A stretch of 64,000 bases of DNA from Candidatus Saccharimonadota bacterium (lineage in GTDB: Bacteria; Patescibacteriota; Saccharimonadia; Saccharimonadales; Saccharimonadaceae), in the NCBI GenBank assembly GCA_017652765.1, contig JAGCAJ010000021.1, positions 1 to 64,000 of the forward strand. The letters are read 5' to 3'. This document shows, piece after piece, positions 23,287-30,836 of this stretch. The position numbers were made by a program, and so were the translations under genes. The number at the start of each line of letters is the position of its first letter. Within the stretch, counting starts at the first letter, position 1. Under the pieces are notes generated by a model. The model did no database searches and had not been told where the DNA came from. It worked only from the letters and a program-made list of their open reading frames with translations.

Positions 23287-23769
23287 ATGGCACGTGGGTT
23301 TTCTAAAGTAATACTTTGTGGGAATTTAACTCGTGATCCAGAAATGAGAGCGACGCCAAGTGGCGCACAGGTGTGTGGATTTGGTCTCGCCGTAAATAGA
23401 GTCTATAGAGACGCTAGTGGTGCAAATAGAGAAGACGTTTCTTTCTTTGACTGCTCTGCATGGGGCAGATCGGGCGAAACAATCGCACAATACGCAAAGA
23501 AGGGAACGGGAATGCTCGTCTCTGGACGTCTTGAACAGAGATCTTGGGATGACAAGAAAACTGGCGAGAAGCGTTCCAGAGTAGAAGTTATAGTTGAAGA
23601 ATTTAACTTCTTGGGCGGAGGAAATAGTGAAGGCGGTAGTTATACCGGTGGAGCAAGTTCCTCTAGAAATAACAGTCCAGCGGAGGGTGTCGATGCGGAG
23701 CCAGAAGTAGTTCCAGACGATATCCCAGCTGATGACGGGGAAGTCAAATTGGATGACATTCCATTTTAA
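23287..23769 (+). CDS. ssb: Single-stranded DNA-binding protein
   Basis: A 160-residue protein protecting single-stranded DNA during replication. The OB fold (about 1-110) starts with [20 protein letters not shown] and includes [20 protein letters not shown]. The Gly/Ser-rich linker (about 115-140) is followed by the acidic tip ending DDIPF, which recruits partner proteins. A perfect AAGGAGG ribosome-binding site lies upstream. It sits between rpsF and rpsR, as in most bacteria. Confidence 0.97.
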   Translation: MARGFSKVILCGNLTRDPEMRATPSGAQVCGFGLAVNRVYRDASGANREDVSFFDCSAWGRSGETIAQYAKKGTGMLVSGRLEQRSWDDKKTGEKRSRVEVIVEEFNFLGGGNSEGGSYTGGASSSRNNSPAEGVDAEPEVVPDDIPADDGEVKLDDIPF

Positions 23770-23786
23770 AGAAAGGAAAGATAATA

Positions 23787-23978
23787 ATGCGAAAAGTTAA
23801 GAATGATCCAAATCTTTATTTCGATTATCGCGATGTAAAGACTTTGCAACGTTATGTTGATGCTTATGGAAGAATTGAGCCAAATGCAAAAACTGGCCTA
23901 AGCCAAAAACAGCAGAAACAACTAATGACCGCTGTAAAGCGTGCTCGCCACTTAGCACTTTTGCCTTTTGTGGCCTAA
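23787..23978 (+). CDS. rpsR: Ribosomal protein S18
   Basis: A 63-residue protein, the S6 partner in the platform of the small subunit. The text [21 protein letters not shown] and [15 protein letters not shown]-like ending (here [17 protein letters not shown]) are diagnostic. No N-terminal zinc Cys cluster is present, so it is the zinc-free type. AAAGGAAAG lies before the ATG. Confidence 0.97.
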   Translation: MRKVKNDPNLYFDYRDVKTLQRYVDAYGRIEPNAKTGLSQKQQKQLMTAVKRARHLALLPFVA

Positions 23979-24003
23979 TAGCGATTTAGAAATAAGGAGT
24001 TTT

Positions 24004-24567
24004 ATGTACGGACCAACAGATCTTAAAAAGAATGTGTTGATTACTTTGGATGGACAGCCTTATAAGGTGATTGAATACTCGCAGAAAGTAATGGGGCGAG
24101 GCGGTTCAATCGTAAACGTCAAAGTAAAAAATTTGATTACTGGCGCGCTTCTTCCTAAAACCTTTAAGGGTCAGGAAAAGATTGAGCCAGCTGAGGTAAC
24201 AACTAAAAAAGTGCAGTATCTCTATAAGGATGATGAAAAGTTTTATTTCATGGATCCTGCTACTTTTGAGCAATATGAGCTTAATGCTGATATGGTGGGG
24301 GACTCGGCTGACTTTATGCGCGACGGCGATGAAATGGAAATTCAGTTCTATAATGGAACTCCAATTAACCTAACGCTACCTAAGAATCTATGGCTCAAGG
24401 TAACCTATACAGAGAACGCTGTAAAAGGTGATACATCTACTTCTATCACGAAGGATGCAACGCTTGAGACTGGCGTAGTAGTAAAGGTGCCAGCTTTCAT
24501 CAAGGAAGGCGATATTGTCTCCATTGACACGGAAACTAGAGCATATAGAGAACGTCAAGGGAAGTAA
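24004..24567 (+). CDS. efp: Translation elongation factor P
   Basis: A 187-residue three-domain (KOW plus two OB) factor that rescues ribosomes stalled at polyproline. It begins MYGPTDLKKNVLITLDG. The modified loop reads VMGRGGSIV, so the tip residue is Arg32 rather than the Lys used by EpmA-type systems. The C-terminal signature region (VKVPAFIKEGDIVSIDT) is intact. ATG 24004 follows an AAGGAG site by five bases; an upstream in-frame start would overlap rpsR and is unlikely. The proline-rich DHH-like protein in this window would be an obvious client. Confidence 0.95.
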   Translation: MYGPTDLKKNVLITLDGQPYKVIEYSQKVMGRGGSIVNVKVKNLITGALLPKTFKGQEKIEPAEVTTKKVQYLYKDDEKFYFMDPATFEQYELNADMVGDSADFMRDGDEMEIQFYNGTPINLTLPKNLWLKVTYTENAVKGDTSTSITKDATLETGVVVKVPAFIKEGDIVSIDTETRAYRERQGK

Positions 24568-24574
24568 AAAACAC

Positions 24575-25231
24575 ATGAGAGCACAGATTCCGTCGTCAGC
24601 AGATGCGATGCTCGCTCAACGTACCCCTAGTACGTCTCGCTCCGCTTCTCCTGCTTCCTCGGACTCTATTGCTCTCAAGCGTTTTTCTACGAGAGGCGAA
24701 TACAAACTAAAAGATGCAGTGAAGGCGTTTTCTTATGATTTTCGCGGGAAAACAGTGCTAGACATTGGGTCTAGCACTGGTGGTTTTTCTGAGTTTGCGC
24801 TAAACTCGGGAGCAAAAAAGGTGATTGCCGTAGAAAAGGGGACAAAACAGATGAAGGCCCCGCTGAGGTTTGACCCGAGAATAGAATTGCACGAAAAAAC
24901 AGATATTTTTGAGTTTAATACGGAAGAAGAAATAGATACGATTCTAGCGGACGTAAGTTTTATATCGCTAACAGAAGTTCTATTGTATGCAAAAGAACAT
25001 TTTGTGACATCTGATACGGATTTTTTGGTAATGCTAAAGCCACAGTTTGAAGCGCGTCCAGAACAGCTAGTAAAGGGCGTAGTAAAAAATGAAAAAATGC
25101 GCAGAGAAATTATCCGCGAGTTTGAAAATTTCTTAAAAAAGAATAGATTTTTAGTAATAAAAAAGCGCGATAATATTTTGGCAGGTAAAAACGGAAATGT
25201 GGAGCGTTTCTACCTTCTAAAATCACTATAA
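24575..25231 (+). CDS. TlyA-like rRNA 2'-O-methyltransferase lacking the S4 domain
   Basis: About 218 residues. The methyltransferase core is clear: FSTRGEYKLKDAV, motif I VLDIGSSTGGFSEFALNSGA (SAM-binding), then ILADVSFISLTEVL and FLVMLKPQFEARPEQLVKGVV, all typical of TlyA/hemolysin-A family enzymes that methylate ribose in 16S and 23S rRNA. The usual N-terminal S4 RNA-binding domain is missing. In its place the first 34 or so residues are encoded by a palindromic element, giving a Ser/Ala/Arg-rich head. The start at 24575 has only a weak AGGGAAG site. FtsJ/RrmJ is less likely given the TlyA-type GGF motif. Confidence 0.88.
   Translation: MRAQIPSSADAMLAQRTPSTSRSASPASSDSIALKRFSTRGEYKLKDAVKAFSYDFRGKTVLDIGSSTGGFSEFALNSGAKKVIAVEKGTKQMKAPLRFDPRIELHEKTDIFEFNTEEEIDTILADVSFISLTEVLLYAKEHFVTSDTDFLVMLKPQFEARPEQLVKGVVKNEKMRREIIREFENFLKKNRFLVIKKRDNILAGKNGNVERFYLLKSL
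24577..24676. repeat. In-frame palindromic element at the 5' end of the TlyA-like gene
   Basis: GAGAGCACAGATTCCG at the left is the imperfect inverse of CGGACTCTATTGCTCTC at the right. The core CTCGCTCAACGTACCCC-TAGTACG then TCTCGCTCCGC matches the polA core and the post-ftsK core closely. It shares its first base with the last base of the ATG and supplies about 34 codons. Confidence 0.82.
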
Positions 25232-25236
25232 TTTGC

Positions 25237-25265
25237 TTGACAGGGGAAAAGCTCATGCTTATAAT
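25237..25265 (+). promoter_or_regulatory. Consensus sigma-70 promoter of the pilus operon
   Basis: TTGACA (25237-25242), 17-base spacer, TATAAT (25260-25265): full consensus in both hexamers. The pilM ATG lies six bases after the -10 box, so the operon mRNA is predicted to be leaderless. Confidence 0.85.
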
Positions 25266-25271
25266 AATAAT

Positions 25272-26318
25272 ATGAGCTTATTGCACGGAGTGGGCGAATT
25301 CTTCGCATTGGATATGGGGACAAGCGCCTTGCGTTTGATTCAGCTAGAGGGGGACGCTATGCATGGGTTTAAGCTATCTAGGTTTGCCTATGTGCCGATT
25401 GATCCAAGGACTGCGCAAGATACAAGTGACGCCGGACAGAGAAGAATGGGGGAGATTATTCTTGGTGCAATGAAGCAAGCTGGAATTAAGACAAAGAACG
25501 TTGCAATTGGGCTTCCGGCAGGGAAGACGTTTACGGCGGTGATTGAGGTACCTAATCAGACAGAGAAAGAGCTTAAGAAAACCATTAAATACGAACTAGA
25601 CCAATATATCCCGATGGCGGTTGAGGAGGCGGAAGTGGACTATACCGTGCTCGGTCCAAGCCCTAACGACCCAAACAAGGCGGAAGTATTGTTATCTTCT
25701 TCGGCGATGGACTATGTCGAGGAACGTATGGAGGCGTTAGAGAAGTTAGGCCTAAACGTGATTGCGCAGGAACCTGAACCAATTGCGATGGCAAGGTCGC
25801 TTGCGCCGGTGGGTTCGCAAGATGCGCGTATCATTGTGGACCTTGGTGAGACGTCGACTGATATTGTGGTAGTTTATCGGGGCGCGCCAAGGTTGGTGCG
25901 TTCGATTTCTGGTGGGCTATCAGGGCTAGTAAACACTGTGGCTACATCGCTCAATGTAAGGGAAGACCAGGCAAGAAGGTTTATCTTAAAGTTTGGGCTT
26001 GCGCAAGATAAGCTAGATGGACAAGTGTTTAAGGCGCTAGACGGAAGCCTAGATAGTTTTGCGCAGGAGCTAACGAAGTCCGTAAGGTTCTTCCAGAACA
26101 AGTACGTGGGTGCGCCAGTGCTTGGGATTGTGCTTTCTGGGTTTGCAGGCGTGATACCGTTTATTGCGGAATATATTGAGATTAAGACTAATATCCAGAC
26201 TATTCAGGGTAACCCATGGCAGTTAGTACAAGTAACGCCTGATCAGCAACAGGCGCTAATGAGCGTAGCAAGTGAATTTGCGGTGGCGATTGGACTCGCA
26301 GAGAGGAGCAATGAATAA
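25272..26318 (+). CDS. pilM: Type IV pilus assembly protein PilM
   Basis: About 348 residues, an actin-like ATPase of the inner-membrane alignment complex. FFALDMGTSALRLIQL is the first phosphate-binding motif, KTIKYELDQYIPMAVEEAEVDY is the PilM-specific segment, RIIVDLGETSTDIVV the second phosphate loop, and GIVLSGFAGVIPFIAEYIE the adenosine motif. PilM binds the N-terminal tail of PilN in the cytoplasm. ATG 25272 is preferred because the -10 box ends just before it. First gene of a seven-gene cluster of pilM, three PilN/O/P-like genes, pilB, pilT and pilC. Confidence 0.93.
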   Translation: MSLLHGVGEFFALDMGTSALRLIQLEGDAMHGFKLSRFAYVPIDPRTAQDTSDAGQRRMGEIILGAMKQAGIKTKNVAIGLPAGKTFTAVIEVPNQTEKELKKTIKYELDQYIPMAVEEAEVDYTVLGPSPNDPNKAEVLLSSSAMDYVEERMEALEKLGLNVIAQEPEPIAMARSLAPVGSQDARIIVDLGETSTDIVVVYRGAPRLVRSISGGLSGLVNTVATSLNVREDQARRFILKFGLAQDKLDGQVFKALDGSLDSFAQELTKSVRFFQNKYVGAPVLGIVLSGFAGVIPFIAEYIEIKTNIQTIQGNPWQLVQVTPDQQQALMSVASEFAVAIGLAERSNE

Positions 26319-27718
26319 TGTTTGAGAATATTTTGAAAAAGCTCAAGAAAGAGTATTACGCTACTCTAAAGAATTTTGGTATTAAGGTTAAAGATAAGCC
26401 AACCATGATGACGGAACAGAAGGCGACGTACGAAATTAGCCTAGTGCCTGAGGTGAAGCGTCAGATGGTAAAGGCGATGAAGTTCCGCAATATTCTACTC
26501 TTTGTTTGTATCGTTTTGATGTCGATTTCTGGTGGCGTGGTAATGGTAATGATAACGGTCTGGGAAGGACAGAATATTACCATGAGCGGACAGGACAGTA
26601 GAATCAAGGCTATGTCTGATAAGCTTAATAATTATGATTCGCTTTCTGAATTCCTAACAATCCAAAAACAGCTAGAGCAGATTGGGCAGATTAATGGCAA
26701 CAAAAAAGTTCTGTCGCGCGTATTCCCAGTACTGTCGGTGATTTTGCCAGAAGGGCCAGATACGATTTCTCTATCAGAGTTAACAGTTAATCTAGAAGAC
26801 AGTACGCTAGTGTTTGATGCACAGGCGGACGCAAAGGTTTCTCCATACATTGATTATCGCGTGCTAGAGTCATTCAGAAAAGGCGTATCGCTAATGAAAT
26901 ATGATTATGGTCGCTACGTAACGGCGGATGGGGAAGTGATTCCAACTAGGTGTCTAGTGGAGGCTGACCAGAATGGTAATACCTTAACCGAGGAAGAGAA
27001 GGTTGGTACTGTCACGAACAAATACATCTATGCATATTGGCAGAAGGGGAAGAAGGGGTGCGACCCAGCAAGGTCTGACTTTGGGGAAGAAGAGGAAGAG
27101 GTCCCAGATGTAAACCAGCTACTTGATGAAGTCACTGAGATTGATAGCGAGGTCAAGAAAGAAACTGACGAACAAAAGATTCAGGACGAATTCAATAAAC
27201 GCATAGAGGAGATGGATGACTATGCAAAAGATTTAACCTATAAGCAGATAGAAAACGGTACTACGATGGAATATGCAGATACAGTAAAGATATATCGTAG
27301 CCCGAAGTTTTCTGAATGGTACAAGGAAGGTTATATGAATACGGATGGGTCTATTGAAGGTGTGCCGCATTTTGAGAGTGAGTGCATTACGTACACTGGA
27401 GCAGAGGCAAGCGGAACAATGAAATGGGTGTCTGATAATATATGTATGCTTTCGGCAGAAGACCCACAAATTCGTGATTCTTCAAACGGACGTGATGCGA
27501 ATGGAAACCTGGTGCTAAGGTTTAGCGCGACACTGACGCTTGATCCTGGAGTATTCTCGTTTGCGAATAAGCACGTAATGGCGATTTCTCCAAGTGGACA
27601 GAATGTGACTGACTCTTATCGCCAGATTGAAGGTATGTTTGCAGAAAGAGCAGCGGATTGTGCAGATAGTGACGTAATCTGTACAACGGCATCAACTGAT
27701 TCAGGAGGTAATGAATAA
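26318..27718 (+). CDS. PilN-like pilus assembly membrane protein
   Basis: A 466-residue bitopic protein placed where pilN normally sits after pilM. A cytoplasmic N-terminus (about 1-53, with TYEISLVPEVKRQMVKA, like the PilM-binding tail of PilN) precedes one transmembrane helix (about 54-80). The long extracytoplasmic part contains a coiled stretch, a PilN-type ferredoxin-like region near LSELTVNLEDSTLVFDAQ, and a large Glu-rich insertion (about 250-300). It is more than twice the length of typical PilN. Sequence identity to PilN is not obvious; the call leans on position and topology. The ATG overlaps the pilM stop. Confidence 0.7.
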   Translation: MFENILKKLKKEYYATLKNFGIKVKDKPTMMTEQKATYEISLVPEVKRQMVKAMKFRNILLFVCIVLMSISGGVVMVMITVWEGQNITMSGQDSRIKAMSDKLNNYDSLSEFLTIQKQLEQIGQINGNKKVLSRVFPVLSVILPEGPDTISLSELTVNLEDSTLVFDAQADAKVSPYIDYRVLESFRKGVSLMKYDYGRYVTADGEVIPTRCLVEADQNGNTLTEEEKVGTVTNKYIYAYWQKGKKGCDPARSDFGEEEEEVPDVNQLLDEVTEIDSEVKKETDEQKIQDEFNKRIEEMDDYAKDLTYKQIENGTTMEYADTVKIYRSPKFSEWYKEGYMNTDGSIEGVPHFESECITYTGAEASGTMKWVSDNICMLSAEDPQIRDSSNGRDANGNLVLRFSATLTLDPGVFSFANKHVMAISPSGQNVTDSYRQIEGMFAERAADCADSDVICTTASTDSGGNE

Positions 27719-28635
27719 TGGCGGGAGCACCACAAGACCCAAATCCAAATGGGCCAGCCGTAGAAAAAAGGCTGAAAATTTCTAAAACACAACAGCAGAC
27801 ATTGCTAATTGCGTTGATTGCCGCTGTGGTAGTTAGCGTTTGTGTAGTGCTGGCAATATACTTTGGGAAGTATATTAATTTCAACAAGAAAGTAATTGCC
27901 GCAAAGGATGAGTCAATTGAGAGCTACGAACAGACTATTAAGAATGTGGGTCTCTGTACGGATAAAGATAGAGACGGGAAGTTTTCGGATGCAGAACTAA
28001 AGGATTGTAATCCGGACGCACTTGATTCCTCAAGGCTAACTGGAACTTTACGCTATAATGTGATGGTAAATATGGCGTCCAATACAGATCTAGAAAGTGT
28101 GGCGCGTGACAGCCAGAAAGACTGCTATGAGCAGGAGGGCGAGAACAAGGGGAAGAAGATTGATTGGCAAAAGAAATTTGATAGTACAGAAAATGACGAA
28201 GAACAGTCGAAGTATCTATCAATGCTAAAGATGTGTTCGGCGCTTCGCGTAGTTCCAGATGCGTTGCCAGCTCAGGTGAATGAGGAGGCATTGATGTCGT
28301 CGTTAAACCAAATCTTTATCTTGTCTAACTGGGAACCAGAATCTATTTCTCCTTCTGGGAATGCGATTAGTGGGACATCTGGGATTTCTACGATTCCGAT
28401 TTCTCTAGTTGTTGAGACTAATAGCAAGACGACCATGACAGTGCTAAACAATATCGAAAAGTCTATTCGTACGTTTGATATGCAGACGGCGAATATCGCT
28501 TGGAGCGGACAGGAAACTTTGACAGTGAAGGCACAGGGCGTAGCATATTATACGGAGAATGCAGATTTGATTGAAACTACACAGACGGTTTATGCGTCGG
28601 ATGCAGCGCGTAAGAAAGCAACAGGAGATAAATAA
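27718..28635 (+). CDS. PilO-like membrane protein with an EF-hand-like loop
   Basis: A 305-residue bitopic protein in the pilO position. One transmembrane helix lies at about 28-50, followed by a periplasmic domain. Just outside the membrane (about 79-97) sits DKDRDGKFSDAELKDC, matching the DxDxDGxxxxxE calcium loop and flanked by cysteines. The C-terminal part (LVVETNSKTTMTVLNNIEKS) resembles the PilO/PilN ferredoxin-like fold that acts on pairs of such proteins. The start overlaps the previous stop by one base, suggesting coupled translation. The calcium role is inference. Confidence 0.65.
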   Translation: MAGAPQDPNPNGPAVEKRLKISKTQQQTLLIALIAAVVVSVCVVLAIYFGKYINFNKKVIAAKDESIESYEQTIKNVGLCTDKDRDGKFSDAELKDCNPDALDSSRLTGTLRYNVMVNMASNTDLESVARDSQKDCYEQEGENKGKKIDWQKKFDSTENDEEQSKYLSMLKMCSALRVVPDALPAQVNEEALMSSLNQIFILSNWEPESISPSGNAISGTSGISTIPISLVVETNSKTTMTVLNNIEKSIRTFDMQTANIAWSGQETLTVKAQGVAYYTENADLIETTQTVYASDAARKKATGDK

Positions 28636-29021
28636 TGAGACAATCTGATATATTTACGGTAATTGCAGTATCGGTGGTAGGGGTGATTGTATCGTTTATC
28701 TTACTCAATATGATTTTGGGTAATCCGGACGAGAAATCAGTACAGTTTAAGACGGTGGCGGTAGTAGAGCCATCGCTAACGGACCCTGATCCGGAGGTGT
28801 TTAATCTTGACGCGATTAACCCTACGGTGGAAGTCTATGTAGGTGAATGCGTAGATGTAGACCAGGATGGGCAACTTTCTGAGGCGGAGTTGATTGCTTG
28901 TGGTCGCGTAGATGGAGCAACTGACACAGGCGGGAATAATGATGAAGATAAAGAAACAGAAGAAGCCGAGAAGAGCGAAAGCAGTTCCGGGACGACTCCT
29001 ATAGATACTGGGGAGGAATAA
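28635..29021 (+). CDS. Small bitopic pilus-cluster protein with an EF-hand-like loop
   Basis: A 128-residue protein in the pilP position. There is a transmembrane helix near 7-29, then a short extracytoplasmic region with CVDVDQDGQLSEAELIAC (about 72-89), a second cysteine-flanked DxDxDGxxxxxE loop like that in the previous protein. The C-terminus is Glu/Ser-rich and probably unstructured. There is no lipobox, so it is not a PilP lipoprotein. It overlaps the previous stop by one base and lies one base from pilB. Confidence 0.6.
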   Translation: MRQSDIFTVIAVSVVGVIVSFILLNMILGNPDEKSVQFKTVAVVEPSLTDPDPEVFNLDAINPTVEVYVGECVDVDQDGQLSEAELIACGRVDGATDTGGNNDEDKETEEAEKSESSSGTTPIDTGEE

Positions 29022-29022
29022 A

Positions 29023-30783
29023 ATGGCGTTACTCACACGAGAGACGCAAGAAAAAGTCGTTAAACTTTTGGTGAATGCTGGATTAGCTGACCCAGCATTA
29101 GTTAAGAGTGCACAGGATGAAATCGTTAAAACTAAGCAACCACTAATTGCACATTTACTGTCTAAAAAAGTGATTAATACTGAGATGGTGGCACATGCTA
29201 CGGCAAGAGTGATTGGTGTACAATATGTTGACCTTAAAAATGTGACAATGGACAAGGAAATGCTACTGAACCTACCACAGGATGTAGCATCGAGAAGTAT
29301 GGTGGTGCCGGTAGGGGAGAATGGTAATCAGCTAATTGTAGCGATGATTGACGTGACGAACGTCCAGGCAACTGACTATCTTGCAACACTTACGAGTAGA
29401 CCAATTAAGGCAGTAATGTCTTCCGAGGAAGGGATTCGCTATGTGCTGTCACAGTATGTGGGTGACTTTTCTAGCGTGCGCCAGGCGGTCAAATCAACAA
29501 ACGAAGAACTGCAACAGAGGCAGTCAAACGTAAAGACGATTGTACAAGATTCGCCGATTTCTAAGGCTTTAACTTCTATCCTGGATTATGCAGTAAAGTC
29601 GAAGGCGTCGGATATTCATATTGAACCACTAGAAGAATCGCTAGTGATTAGATGTAGGATTGATGGTGTGCTTCGGCAAGTGATGGAGCTTCCAAAATCG
29701 ATTGAGCCGGCGTTAGTATCTAGGATTAAGATTTTATCAGACCTCAAAATCGATGAACACCGTGTGCCACAGGATGGTCAGTTTGCGGTACAAGTAGGGG
29801 ATAAGGAAGTAGACCTTCGTATTGCGATTGCGCCGGTGATTTGGGGTGAGCAAGTAGTGATTCGTCTTTTGGATAAGACTGGAACGACGCTTGATATTGA
29901 GCAAATGGGTATGACTGGGCGAGCGCTAAAAATGGTGTTAAATGGTATCTCTAAACCGAATGGGATGATTTTGACATCTGGGCCTACGGGTTCTGGTAAG
30001 TCCACTACGCTATACGCACTACTGAAGAAGATTAAAGATGTAAAGATTAACATTGTAACACTAGAAGATCCGGTGGAATACAAGATGGATGGAGTTAATC
30101 AAATTCAGGTGAACGTGGATGCGGGATTAACTTTTGCGTCGGGGCTAAGGTCAATTCTCCGTCAAGATCCGGACGTAGTAATGGTGGGTGAGATTCGTGA
30201 CTCGGAGACAGCAAACCTAGCGGTGCAGGCGGCGCTTACGGGGCACTTGGTGTTCTCTACGCTTCACACTAACTCGGCGGCGGGTATTTTGCCACGTTTG
30301 ACGGAAATGGGAATTGAGCCGTTTCTAATTGCGTCTACGCTTAATACTGTGATTGGGCAGAGGCTAGTGCGTAGAGTAACGGAGAAGAGAACGACGTTTA
30401 AGTCTTCGGAACTCCAGACTAGAGAGCTGAATGAAGTAGTAGGAGATATATTACCAAGAGATCAGGCACAGGTGGCACCGGTGTCAGAGAGCTTGGGCTA
30501 TCCTGGGCTTCCGATATTAAATAATGATGGGTATACATTGGTGCAAGGCGTAGATGATAAGGAATCTCCTGGCGGATATAAGGGGAGGGCTGGTCTGTAT
30601 GAGACGATTGAAGTGGATGATGATATCCAGAAGTTAATTGTGGCGCATGCAACGTCGGCAGATATTATGAAAGTAGCAAAAGCAAAGGGTACGGTAACAA
30701 TGAGACAAGACGGAATGCTAAAAGCTCTATCTGGCGTTACGACAATAGAAGAAGTAAATCGTGTGGCGTCTGATTTAGCCTAA
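29023..30783 (+). CDS. pilB: Type IV pilus assembly ATPase PilB
   Basis: A 586-residue hexameric ATPase that powers pilus extension. The N-terminal MshEN domain (about 1-150) precedes the GspE core: DYAVKSKASDIHIEP, Walker A TSGPTGSGKSTTLYAL (about 318-333), the Asp box VEYKMDGVNQIQVN, Walker B RQDPDVVMVGEIRD and the His box LTGHLVFSTLHTN. The metal-binding Cys cluster found after this in many PilB proteins is replaced by a Cys-free segment of about 60 residues (near ILPRDQAQVAPV). The C-terminal ends typically. Confidence 0.95.
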   Translation: MALLTRETQEKVVKLLVNAGLADPALVKSAQDEIVKTKQPLIAHLLSKKVINTEMVAHATARVIGVQYVDLKNVTMDKEMLLNLPQDVASRSMVVPVGENGNQLIVAMIDVTNVQATDYLATLTSRPIKAVMSSEEGIRYVLSQYVGDFSSVRQAVKSTNEELQQRQSNVKTIVQDSPISKALTSILDYAVKSKASDIHIEPLEESLVIRCRIDGVLRQVMELPKSIEPALVSRIKILSDLKIDEHRVPQDGQFAVQVGDKEVDLRIAIAPVIWGEQVVIRLLDKTGTTLDIEQMGMTGRALKMVLNGISKPNGMILTSGPTGSGKSTTLYALLKKIKDVKINIVTLEDPVEYKMDGVNQIQVNVDAGLTFASGLRSILRQDPDVVMVGEIRDSETANLAVQAALTGHLVFSTLHTNSAAGILPRLTEMGIEPFLIASTLNTVIGQRLVRRVTEKRTTFKSSELQTRELNEVVGDILPRDQAQVAPVSESLGYPGLPILNNDGYTLVQGVDDKESPGGYKGRAGLYETIEVDDDIQKLIVAHATSADIMKVAKAKGTVTMRQDGMLKALSGVTTIEEVNRVASDLA

Positions 30784-30823
30784 AACGGTGAGACTTTGTT
30801 ATTGTTTAGGATAACGGTTATGG

Positions 30824-30829
30824 TATAAT
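30824..30829 (+). promoter_or_regulatory. -10 box of pilT
   Basis: TGGTATAAT (extended -10) in the 53-base pilB-pilT gap, seven bases before the pilT ATG, giving pilT and pilC an internal leaderless promoter. Confidence 0.65.
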
Positions 30830-30836
30830 TAGAAAT

